Positions 16,089-22,752 of a DNA stretch of 40,879 nucleotides are shown here, in pieces. Position 1 is the stretch's first letter. Each line of letters begins with the position of its first letter. The notes below the pieces were generated by a model. The model worked only from the letters and a program-made list of their open reading frames with translations. It ran no database searches and was not told the DNA's origin. Position numbers and translations under genes: made by a program. This DNA comes from Variovorax sp. WDL1 (GTDB taxonomy: Bacteria; Pseudomonadota; Gammaproteobacteria; Burkholderiales; Burkholderiaceae_C): contig NZ_LMTS01000114.1 in the NCBI RefSeq assembly GCF_001541225.1, positions 1-40,879 of the forward strand. Direction: 5' to 3'.

Positions 16089-16211
16089 ATGAAAAAGCTC
16101 TGGCTCGCCCTGCTGTTCTTCGCCGGAGGCGTCGCGCACGAGGTCCGCAATCCGGTGAGCTGCCACCTCATCGCGTCGCGTCGGACCACCAGACCGGAAG
16201 GCAGGCCGTGA
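16089..16211 (+). CDS. 40-residue peptide coupled to the kinase gene
   Basis: A short frame starting MKKLWLALLFFAGG, signal-peptide-like, and continuing AHEVRNPVSCH before a basic end. Its stop overlaps the GTG of the kinase by 4 nt (GTGA), and it starts 7 nt after the thioredoxin-like gene, so ribosomes could pass through it. The AHEVRNP stretch resembles a histidine-kinase H-box, which may be chance or a remnant of a lost gene. It could be a real small exported peptide, a translational coupler or debris. Confidence 0.35.
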   Translation: MKKLWLALLFFAGGVAHEVRNPVSCHLIASRRTTRPEGRP

Positions 16212-17506
16212 CCCCTCGCTCCCTGTTCGCCCGCGTCACGCTCATCATCGTGGTGGGCCTTGCGGTTGCGCAGCTGCTGACCTTCGCGGCGATCCGCTAC
16301 GAGCGTGGCATGGCGCTTCGCGAGCTGATGATGACCGGCATCGAGCGCGACATCGCGAGCTCGATCGCCATCATGGACCGCCTGCCCGCCGCCGAGCGCG
16401 AAGGCTGGCTGGACAGGCTGGAGCGGCGCAACTACCGCTTCATGCTGGGCGGCGGCGTCGCGGGCCCGCAGCCCGCTTCGGAGCAGTCGCAGGCGTTTGC
16501 CGCAGCCATCGTGAACGCACTGCACCCCTTCGAGGTCGTGAAGGTGGCGCAGGCCACCGGCGACGACGTCCGCATCGAGGTCAGGCTCGGGGACGGCAGC
16601 CCGGTAGTCGTCGATGCACGCCGGGTCGGCATGCCGATGTCGAGCTGGGTCGTGTGGGTGCTGCTGCTGCAGCTCGCGGTGCTCGGCATCTGCGCCTGGC
16701 TCGCGGTGCGCCTCGTCACGCGCCCCCTGGCCCGCCTCGCGGCGGCCGCGGACGAGCTCGGGCCCGACCTGAAGGGCCAGATGCTCAGGGAGGAAGGTCC
16801 GACCGAAGTGGCGCACGCGGCGCGTGCGTTCAACGCCATGCAGCGACGGATCGCGGGCTACATGGCCGAGCGCTTGGAGATCCTGGCTGCCATCTCCCAC
16901 GATCTGCAGACGCCCATCACCCGGATGCGGCTGCGCACCGAGATGATGGACGACGAGAAGGACCAGCTGAAATTCCGGCAGGACCTCGACGCCATGAATG
17001 CGCTCGTCAGGGAGGGCGTCACCTATGCGAGGACGCTGCACGGCGCCACGGAGCCGCCGTGCCGCGTCGATGCCGACGCGCTGCTCGAGAGCATGGTCGC
17101 CGACTACCAGGACTCGGGCCGGCAGGTGCGCCTGGAGGGGCGGATCGGCGGGCCCATCGTGACGCGTCCGAACGCGCTGCGCCGGATCGTCATGAACCTG
17201 GTCGACAACGCGCTGAATTTCGCAAGCGACGTGCGCATGCAGGTGCGCGTCGAGGCGGACCGGCTCGTCATCGCCGTCATCGACAACGGGCCGGGCATCC
17301 CGCCCGATCAGCTCGAGGCCGTTCTCAAGCCTTTCTACCGCCTCGAAGGCTCTCGCAACCGCAGCACCGGAGGCACGGGCCTCGGGCTGGCCATCGCACA
17401 CCAGCTCGCCATCGCGATGGGCGCGGAGCTGAGCTTGCACAACCGCGACGAAGGCGGCCTGGAAGCCCGCGTCGCCATGCCCCTCCAACGGGACACCGCA
17501 TCATGA
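16208..17506 (+). CDS. EnvZ-like sensor histidine kinase
   Basis: A 432-residue inner-membrane kinase. TM1 is at about 9-29, a periplasmic domain at about 30-146, TM2 at about 147-168, then HAMP (about 169-222). The dimerisation domain has H231 in AAISHDLQTPITRMR, followed by the N box (NLVDNALNF), G1 (DNGPGIP) and G2 (GTGLGLAIAH). Start is GTG 16208, overlapping the preceding 40-residue frame; the stop overlaps the DipZ-like gene by 4 nt (ATGA). No response regulator is in the operon, unusual for this kinase type; the nearest is at 11520. Context suggests sensing of envelope redox state or metal stress. Confidence 0.93.
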   Translation: MTPRSLFARVTLIIVVGLAVAQLLTFAAIRYERGMALRELMMTGIERDIASSIAIMDRLPAAEREGWLDRLERRNYRFMLGGGVAGPQPASEQSQAFAAAIVNALHPFEVVKVAQATGDDVRIEVRLGDGSPVVVDARRVGMPMSSWVVWVLLLQLAVLGICAWLAVRLVTRPLARLAAAADELGPDLKGQMLREEGPTEVAHAARAFNAMQRRIAGYMAERLEILAAISHDLQTPITRMRLRTEMMDDEKDQLKFRQDLDAMNALVREGVTYARTLHGATEPPCRVDADALLESMVADYQDSGRQVRLEGRIGGPIVTRPNALRRIVMNLVDNALNFASDVRMQVRVEADRLVIAVIDNGPGIPPDQLEAVLKPFYRLEGSRNRSTGGTGLGLAIAHQLAIAMGAELSLHNRDEGGLEARVAMPLQRDTAS

Positions 17507-19299
17507 TCATTCTCGCGATTGCCTACCTGGGCGGCGTGCTCACCATCCTGAGTCCCTGCATCCTGCCGGTGCTCCCCTTCGTGTTCGCGCGCGCCGACCG
17601 CCCGTTCCGTTCGCACGGCTTGCCGATGCTGCTGGGCATGGCGCTTGCCTTCACCGGCATCGCCACCCTGGCGGCCGTGGGGGGCGGCTGGGTCGTCGAG
17701 CTCAACGAATACGGCCGGTACGCGGCCATGGCCCTGATCGCCGTGTTCGGCCTGACGCTGCTGCTGCCGGCCTGGGCCGATCGCATGAGCAGGCCGTTCG
17801 TCGCGCTGGGCATGCGGCTGTCCCAACCGGGAGCGGAGCCTTCATCCGCGCGCCCGTCGATCCTGTCGCCGCTCCTGCTGGGCGTCGGCACGGGCCTGCT
17901 GTGGGCGCCCTGCGCCGGGCCGATCCTCGGGCTGATCCTGACCGGGGCGGCACTCAACGGTGCCAGCGCCGGCACCTCGCTGCTGCTGCTCGCGTATGCG
18001 GCTGGCGCATGCACCTCCCTGGCGGCAGCGCTGTTGTTCGGCGCACGCGTGTTCTCGGCCTTGAAGGGATCGCTGCGGACCGGCGAATGGATCCGGCGTG
18101 CCGCCGGTGCGGCAGTCCTGGCCGGAGTCGGCGCCATCGCGATCGGCCTGGACACCGGCCTGCTCAGCCGGCTCTCGTTCGCGACCACCTCGGAGCTGGA
18201 GAAGACGCTGCTGGAGAAGATCGAGCGTCCGGGACCGCTGTCGCCCCTCCCGCGCCCGGGCACCGGTTTCGACGAGCCGGTCATGCTGCCGACCGCAGCC
18301 CGCGAACCAGCACCAGCACCGGCACGCGTGCTGGGAACGCAAGGCCGCTTCCCTTCGCTGGCCGGCGCGACCGAATGGATCAACTCCGATCCGCTCACGC
18401 CCGAAGGCCTGCGCGGCAAGGTCGTGCTGGTGGACTTCTGGACCTACTCGTGCATCAACTGCCTGCGCACGCTGCCGTACCTTCGCGCATGGGCCGACAA
18501 GTACAAGGACGCGGGCCTGGTGGTCCTCGGCGTGCATGCGCCCGAGTTCGCCTTCGAGAAGCGCTCCTCCAACGTGCGCAAGGCCACGAAGGATCTCGGC
18601 ATCGGGTTCCCGGTCGCCGTCGACAACGACTTCGCCATCTGGCGCGGCTTCGGTAACCGGGCCTGGCCGGCCTTCTACTTCATCGATGCGCAGGGACGCA
18701 TACGTCACCACCAGTTCGGGGAGAACCAGTACGAGGAGGCGGAGCAGGTCATCCAGCAATTGCTGCAGGAGGCGGGAGGGCCGCAGGTGCCATCCGGACG
18801 GGTCGCGCCCCAGGGCCAGGGCGTCCAGGCCGCGGCGGCCTTCACCGCTGCAGGGTCGCAGGAGACTTACCTGGGCCACGAACGCGCGCACAACTTCGCC
18901 TCGCCGGGCGGTCTCGCGCGCGATCGGGCAAACACCTACCAAGCCCCCTCTTCGTTGCGAACGAATCAGTGGGCACTGGCCGGCGACTGGACGGTCGAGC
19001 GCGAGCGCGCGGTGCTGAACCGCGTCGATGGACGTATCGCCTATCGCTTTCATGCACGCGACCTGCACCTGGTGCTCGGCCCCTCGACCGACGGCAAGCC
19101 CGTGCGATTCAGGGTGCTGCTGGATGGCAAGGCACCGCTCGCGGACCATGGCTTCGACGTCGACCCCCAGGGCCACGGGACGATCGATGGGCAGCGGCTC
19201 TACCAGCTGGTTCGCCAGACGACGGGTGGGAAGGACCGCCTGTTCGAGATCGAATTCATGGATGCCGGGGTACAGGTCTACGCGTTCACCTTTGGCTGA
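17503..19299 (+). CDS. DipZ-type CcdA-thioredoxin fusion, cytochrome c biogenesis/thiol transfer
   Basis: Carries reducing power across the inner membrane to periplasmic thiols. The 598-residue protein has an N-terminal CcdA-like membrane part (about 1-225) with C19 (LSPCILPVLP) and C137 (WAPCAGPILG) as the pair facing the redox relay. A Pro/Ala-rich linker (about 240-280) and a thioredoxin domain (about 285-425) with C317-IN-C320 follow. A C-terminal beta domain (about 440-598) is found in DipZ proteins and resembles a carbohydrate-binding fold. It starts within the kinase stop (ATGA overlap) and is the last gene of the operon. The linked free thioredoxin at 15521 is a likely periplasmic partner. 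Confidence 0.92.
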   Translation: MIILAIAYLGGVLTILSPCILPVLPFVFARADRPFRSHGLPMLLGMALAFTGIATLAAVGGGWVVELNEYGRYAAMALIAVFGLTLLLPAWADRMSRPFVALGMRLSQPGAEPSSARPSILSPLLLGVGTGLLWAPCAGPILGLILTGAALNGASAGTSLLLLAYAAGACTSLAAALLFGARVFSALKGSLRTGEWIRRAAGAAVLAGVGAIAIGLDTGLLSRLSFATTSELEKTLLEKIERPGPLSPLPRPGTGFDEPVMLPTAAREPAPAPARVLGTQGRFPSLAGATEWINSDPLTPEGLRGKVVLVDFWTYSCINCLRTLPYLRAWADKYKDAGLVVLGVHAPEFAFEKRSSNVRKATKDLGIGFPVAVDNDFAIWRGFGNRAWPAFYFIDAQGRIRHHQFGENQYEEAEQVIQQLLQEAGGPQVPSGRVAPQGQGVQAAAAFTAAGSQETYLGHERAHNFASPGGLARDRANTYQAPSSLRTNQWALAGDWTVERERAVLNRVDGRIAYRFHARDLHLVLGPSTDGKPVRFRVLLDGKAPLADHGFDVDPQGHGTIDGQRLYQLVRQTTGGKDRLFEIEFMDAGVQVYAFTFG

Positions 19300-19381
19300 G
19301 CGAGGTCTGGATGCCCACAACGCCAACATATTGCCGCTCGACGCCTCCTTGGGGACTATCATTTCCCCATTTCGGACGGCG

Positions 19382-19399
19382 CCGGTTCTCCCGAACCGG
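19382..19399 (+). promoter_or_regulatory. Hairpin in the 5' leader of the JmjC-like gene
   Basis: CCGGTTC-TCCC-GAACCGG is a perfect 7-bp stem with a 4-nt loop ending immediately before the ribosome site (CTGGAGGTT) of the gene at 19413. It could affect access of ribosomes or mark an operator; there is no T run, so it is unlikely to be a terminator. Confidence 0.4.
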
Positions 19400-19412
19400 A
19401 CTGGAGGTTCCG

Positions 19413-20384
19413 ATGCGCACGAGCAGCCAGAATGCGATGCCCTGCAACGCGGGCACGTACAACCTGTGGGTCGACGATTCGGTGGCCTTCTCGACCCACC
19501 GCATCACTCCACTTCACCACAACTTCCATGAGCATCCGCTGTTCCAGGTTCCCGAACTGATCAAGCTGGGCAAGGAGCTCGCGCCCTTCGAGCAGTGCCG
19601 CTTCATGCGGCCGCGCCTGACGCCGGCATCGGTCATCGCGCATGACAGCCGCCACCCCGACGGGCGCAGCATCGACGAGTTCTTCGAGCGGCTGGAAGAG
19701 CCGGGCTCCTCAGTCGCGCTCTACAACATCGAGGTCATCCCGCGCTACCAGGCGCTGCTGCTGGCGGTGGTCGGCGCCATGCAGGACAGCGTCGAGTTGG
19801 AGCAGCCCGATGTGTTCCGGGTGAACGGCTTCGTCTTCATCTCGGCGCCGCCGTCGGTGACACCCTTCCACATCGATCGCGAGAACAACTTCTGGCTGCA
19901 GTTGCACGGCCGCAAGATCATGAACGTCTGGGACCATCGGGACCGGCGCATCGTGCCGGCCGAGGCGGTGGAGGACTTCATCGTCACGCATTCGCTGCGC
20001 AAGGTTCGCTACCGCGAAGAGCTACGCGCCCATAGCCAGGAGTTCCATGCGGGCCCGGGCGACGGGGTGTACTTCCCGAGCACCTCGCCACACATGACGC
20101 GTTCGGACCCGGACTGGACAGGCCCTGGCGATCGCGTCTCGATCTCGATCGGCGTGACCTTCTACACCTCGGTCACACGCCAGGTCGCGCGCGTGCATCA
20201 GGTCGACCGGGTCATGCGCCGATGCGGCTGGTCGCCCCGCTACCCCGGCGAATCGCCGAGGACCGATGCGTTCAAGGCGTCCCTGGGCGGGCTGGTCGGG
20301 GTCGCGCGCGCGAAGCTGATCAGACTCAGCCCTTCGGCGCGGCGATTCAAGCTGGCGACCACGCCGCCGCCCGGATCTTACTGA
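19413..20384 (+). CDS. JmjC/cupin-like Fe(II)/2-oxoglutarate-type oxygenase
   Basis: A 323-residue protein with the metal triad of cupin-fold dioxygenases: H153 and D155 in TPFHIDRENNFWLQLHG, and H227 in YFPSTSPHM. The lysine of LHGRKI (about 168) is in the region that often binds the co-substrate carboxylate. This order fits JmjC/cupin_8 hydroxylases that act on protein side chains or small molecules. The N-terminus (1-100) has no recognised domain and no signal peptide. GGAGG lies 7-11 nt before ATG 19413. It is monocistronic, so the target is unknown. Confidence 0.72.
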   Translation: MRTSSQNAMPCNAGTYNLWVDDSVAFSTHRITPLHHNFHEHPLFQVPELIKLGKELAPFEQCRFMRPRLTPASVIAHDSRHPDGRSIDEFFERLEEPGSSVALYNIEVIPRYQALLLAVVGAMQDSVELEQPDVFRVNGFVFISAPPSVTPFHIDRENNFWLQLHGRKIMNVWDHRDRRIVPAEAVEDFIVTHSLRKVRYREELRAHSQEFHAGPGDGVYFPSTSPHMTRSDPDWTGPGDRVSISIGVTFYTSVTRQVARVHQVDRVMRRCGWSPRYPGESPRTDAFKASLGGLVGVARAKLIRLSPSARRFKLATTPPPGSY

Positions 20385-20473
20385 GGGGGTGCCGGCCTGC
20401 TGCGGTCGAGCCCGCGGCGGCGGCATCATGACAGGGGACGCCGGCGTCGCGCCCGCCTGTTTGCCTGGGCTTC

Positions 20474-20761
20474 TCAGGCGGCCACGAAGCTGAGCCGCGC
20501 CTCGTGCGCCAGCGCATCGCGAACGATGGGGCGGGCATCGTCGTCCACGAAATCGAACAGCGCGCCGGGGATCTCGTCCTCATCGAGCCCGAAGAGGATC
20601 TCGATGGCATCCTGCTGGGCTTCCGAGAAGGTCCCGGCCTGGACCAACTCATTGAACTTCGCGGCGGTCTCCTTCGGGGCCAGCTGGCGCAGTTCCAGCA
20701 TCTCGAGCACCAGCTCGATCTGCGAAGGGGTCAGGGGCTGGGGGGCGGCAGAACGCTTCAT
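20474..20761 (-). CDS. Small helical protein of unknown function
   Basis: A 95-residue acidic protein beginning MKRSAAPQPLTPSQIELVLEMLELRQ, predicted almost wholly helical, with no membrane segment. The start at ATG 20761 is set by AAAGGA about 9 nt upstream; the frame stays open further upstream without a start signal. It is convergent to the JmjC-like gene across a 90-nt gap. I do not recognise the family. Confidence 0.6.
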   Translation of the reverse strand: MKRSAAPQPLTPSQIELVLEMLELRQLAPKETAAKFNELVQAGTFSEAQQDAIEILFGLDEDEIPGALFDFVDDDARPIVRDALAHEARLSFVAA

Positions 20762-21007
20762 GACGTGGGATCCTTTCGTAGGGCTCGGGACTTCTTCCTC
20801 TGCTGTGGAATCAGTCTCTGGGTCGATGCTTAAGCGTCGCTGAAGCCCGCGTAAAGAAGCATGGCTGGTCGTGAAAACTTTGTGCCGGCGTGAGGAAAGT
20901 CTCGTGCTGGGCGTTGTTCGGACGATACGGGTCGAGCCCGGCGCGGAACGGCGAGCATCAACCCCCGTTTGCTCAGCACACACCCTCTCTCTGCGCGCCA
21001 GCTGGCC

Positions 21008-21364
21008 TTACTCCCTCTCCCTTTGGGAGAGGGTGGGGGTGAGGGCACCGGGCCTGTCAGGCATAGACAGTTCGTCAATGACACCTGGCGAATCCAGCAC
21101 ATGAGCAGCGAGCGTCATCCAACCTGGACGTGTGATTCCGCGCACCACCAAGCCCGGCTGCGGACTGCCTAGCCATGCGGGCAGAACGACCTGCAACGTT
21201 GCTTCGAGCTGGCCGGCGCGCACCAGCGTGCTGACGCTTTCGACGTCCGCGTCATCAGTGAGGATCACGGGCAAGGGTTCGCGGGCGAGACGGTGAAGGA
21301 GCGCAAGGCGTGTAGGTGCATCGAGATCTGGGTTCGCAAACCCCTTTCCTGCAACAGCAGCCAT
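21008..21364 (-). CDS. Unknown protein divergent from the XRE regulator
   Basis: A 118-residue frame from ATG 21364, preceded by AAGGAGA at good distance. The body (about 1-100) is a mix of helices and strands (PLPVILTDDADVESVSTLVRAGQLEATLQVVLPAW) without signal or membrane segment. The last 12 residues (ALTPTLSQRERE) come from a REP-like repeat that the gene runs into, so the original C-terminus was probably replaced. It is divergent from the XRE gene 93 nt away, and the two may form a regulatory pair. Function unknown. Confidence 0.6.
   Translation of the reverse strand: MAAVAGKGFANPDLDAPTRLALLHRLAREPLPVILTDDADVESVSTLVRAGQLEATLQVVLPAWLGSPQPGLVVRGITRPGWMTLAAHVLDSPGVIDELSMPDRPGALTPTLSQRERE
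21013..21033. repeat. REP-like palindromic repeat
   Basis: CCCTCTCCC-TTT-GGGAGAGGG forms a perfect 9-bp stem with a 3-nt loop, within the wider GCCCTCACCCCCACCC... element that recurs across many proteobacterial genomes and often yields the translated tag LTPTLSQ.ERE. Only one copy is seen in this window. It could also act as a bidirectional terminator. Confidence 0.65.
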
Positions 21365-21411
21365 TCATTCTCCTTGCGAACCATGGCCTGCGTCGCGCCG
21401 CCGAAATATAT

Positions 21412-21434
21412 GAATTAGTGTGTATGCGAATTAG
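21412..21434. promoter_or_regulatory. Direct repeats upstream of the XRE gene
   Basis: GAATTAG occurs at 21412-21418 and 21428-21434, 16 nt apart start to start, in the AT-rich 93-nt gap between the divergent genes at 21364 and 21458. Spacing of about one and a half helical turns and the position suit a regulator site, most simply for the XRE protein itself. Confidence 0.4.
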
Positions 21435-21457
21435 AGCATAGAACCGAGAGTCGCCGG

Positions 21458-21679
21458 ATGGAAAGTTTGGCTCAGCGGTTCGGAAGGGTAGTGCGCGACA
21501 TGCGCGTCGAGAGAGGCCTCAGCCAAGTTGATTTTGGCGAGCGGTGCGGGTTCTACCAGACCTACTTGAGCCGCATCGAGAACGGGCGGGCCAATCCGTC
21601 GCTGAACGCAGTGGAGGTTATCGCCAATGCATTGGGGGTGACTGTGTACCAATTGTTTGATCGCGTGCGAGATAGCTGA
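21458..21679 (+). CDS. XRE-family HTH regulator
   Basis: A 73-residue single-domain Cro/C1-type DNA-binding protein: LAQRFGRVVRDMRVERGLSQVDFGERCGFYQTYLSRIENGRANPSL covers the HTH with its recognition helix (YQTYLSRIENG), then AVEVIANALGVTVYQLFD closes the fold. Such small regulators are common in mobile islands and toxin-antitoxin-like pairs. It is divergent from the unknown gene at 21364, and the surrounding DNA is visibly AT-richer than the rest of the window, suggesting acquisition by transfer. The ribosome site is weak (GAGAG 10 nt before ATG). Confidence 0.88.
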   Translation: MESLAQRFGRVVRDMRVERGLSQVDFGERCGFYQTYLSRIENGRANPSLNAVEVIANALGVTVYQLFDRVRDS

Positions 21680-21745
21680 GGACGAACGGTATGAGGAAAC
21701 GGCAAGCTCCCGCGCGATCGATCACGTTGTAGATTCTGATCGACC

Positions 21746-22020
21746 ATGGATTGCTTCAGCCTACCGCAAGAGACGAATGGCGTGTTGGCACTCGGCGAGA
21801 GCTATGTGGGAACTTGCGACGATGACTCGGAGTACGACGACATCTACTGGAACCAAACCGGTCTTGCTCCCCTCCCCCTGTCACGCTCTTGTTGGCCGTC
21901 ATCAACCCATTCATATACCGGCTTTTCCTCGACTCCATGAGCCAACAGTCCTCCGCATCTACCCAGCAGCGCTGGACTATGGAGAGGCTCGGCAGGGCCT
22001 TGTTTGCGAATGAAGCCTGA
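21746..22020 (+). pseudogene. Possible frameshifted small gene in AT-richer patch
   Basis: From ATG 21746 a frame reads MDCFSLPQETNGVLALG... to about YDDIYWNQTGLAPLP. At a poly-C tract (21869-21879) coding-like sequence appears to continue in another frame: VTLLLAVINPFIYRLFLD, then SQQSSASTQQRWTMERLG, with a stop at 22018-22020. Joined, these give an approximately 90-residue protein with a C-terminal hydrophobic helix. I recognise no family. This may be a frameshifted gene or chance reading; nothing else in 21680-22055 looks coding. Confidence 0.25.
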
Positions 22021-22055
22021 CCTTGCCGAACGCCCCCCGTGGAGCTGACCGGCAC

Positions 22056-22454
22056 TCAGGGTTTCCTGGTTTCCGGTGCGTCCGTATTCCCGCCACGCGT
22101 GAATTCCCCTCGGCGGTTCGCCTCGCGGGCAGCAGCCCGGCGCTGCGCAGTTGCCGCATTGCGTTCTGCTTTCGACAGGCGCGGCGCGGTGGTCGGTGGC
22201 ACCTCCACCTCGCCCATCTGGGGGCCACGTGCGGCCTTGCCGCCTTCGGTCGCGCGCCCGGCCCGCGCTGCCGAGCGTTCCGCCGGGGTCGACTTGGCCG
22301 TGGGACGTGCCTTGGCTTGAGCCGGATCGGCTTCACCCGAGCCCTGCGCGAAAGCGATTCCGCTGAAGGCTGGAACAAAGGCCATGAGGGACAACAGGAG
22401 TACCCGGCGCGCTTGGCGTGCGGGAGACAGGTCGAGTTCGGAAGAAGAGCGCAT
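22056..22454 (-). CDS. Exported basic Ala/Arg-rich protein of unknown function
   Basis: A 132-residue protein with a twin-basic N-terminus and hydrophobic core (RRVLLLSLMAFVPAFSGIAFAQG), so probably exported. The mature part is dominated by Ala, Arg, Lys and Thr (KARPTAKSTPAERSAARAGR, APRLSKAERNAATAQRRAAA) and is likely extended or helical. GGAG lies about 11 nt before ATG 22454. Burkholderiales encode many such low-complexity envelope proteins; no function is known. Confidence 0.55.
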   Translation of the reverse strand: MRSSSELDLSPARQARRVLLLSLMAFVPAFSGIAFAQGSGEADPAQAKARPTAKSTPAERSAARAGRATEGGKAARGPQMGEVEVPPTTAPRLSKAERNAATAQRRAAAREANRRGEFTRGGNTDAPETRKP

Positions 22455-22588
22455 GCTGGAAACTCCAACGGGTTGAAAGAAGAGACTCTAGAGGCGACTT
22501 CCCCGCTCTCCATTGATCTCGATCAACCTAGCGTCGCGGTACCCACGCGCTCGGGCTGCGTGGGCATCATCAGGCCGGGTGGACCCGG

Positions 22589-22723
22589 TTGGTCCCTGAG
22601 CCGGTGGAGCGCAGCACCTTGGTGTTGGCAGCGAGCGCCGCGCTCGCCCTGCTGCTGTGGCAGTGGCGGCCGATCGCCGAACCGGTATGGAGGGGGAACG
22701 ATCCCGTTGCGCGCATCGCAGGC
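22589..22723 (+). pseudogene. Remnant of an NnrU/isoprenylcysteine methyltransferase-like gene
   Basis: The frame reads VPEPVERSTLVLAASAALAL, then LLWQWRPIAEPVW and a few further residues. This matches the inner segment of NnrU/ICMT-like membrane proteins, where (P)ERS.YVL..S.AL.LLF.QWRP...VW is a hallmark. Neither the preceding membrane helices nor the downstream part are present, and the frame then runs into the antisense end of the ABC permease gene. I read it as an isolated fragment of a deleted gene. The rest of 22455-22752 holds nothing else I can support. Confidence 0.4.
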
Positions 22724-22752
22724 AGCGCTACCAGGCGTACCGCCAGCAGGTG

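Noticed and set aside
20437..20448. GACGCCGGCGTC perfect palindrome between convergent genes
   Set aside because: 12 bp without a loop in GC-rich DNA; too likely by chance and no T run.
21756..22055. Minus-strand frame in the AT-richer patch
   Set aside because: No ribosome site or conserved pattern; the plus-strand reading is more protein-like.
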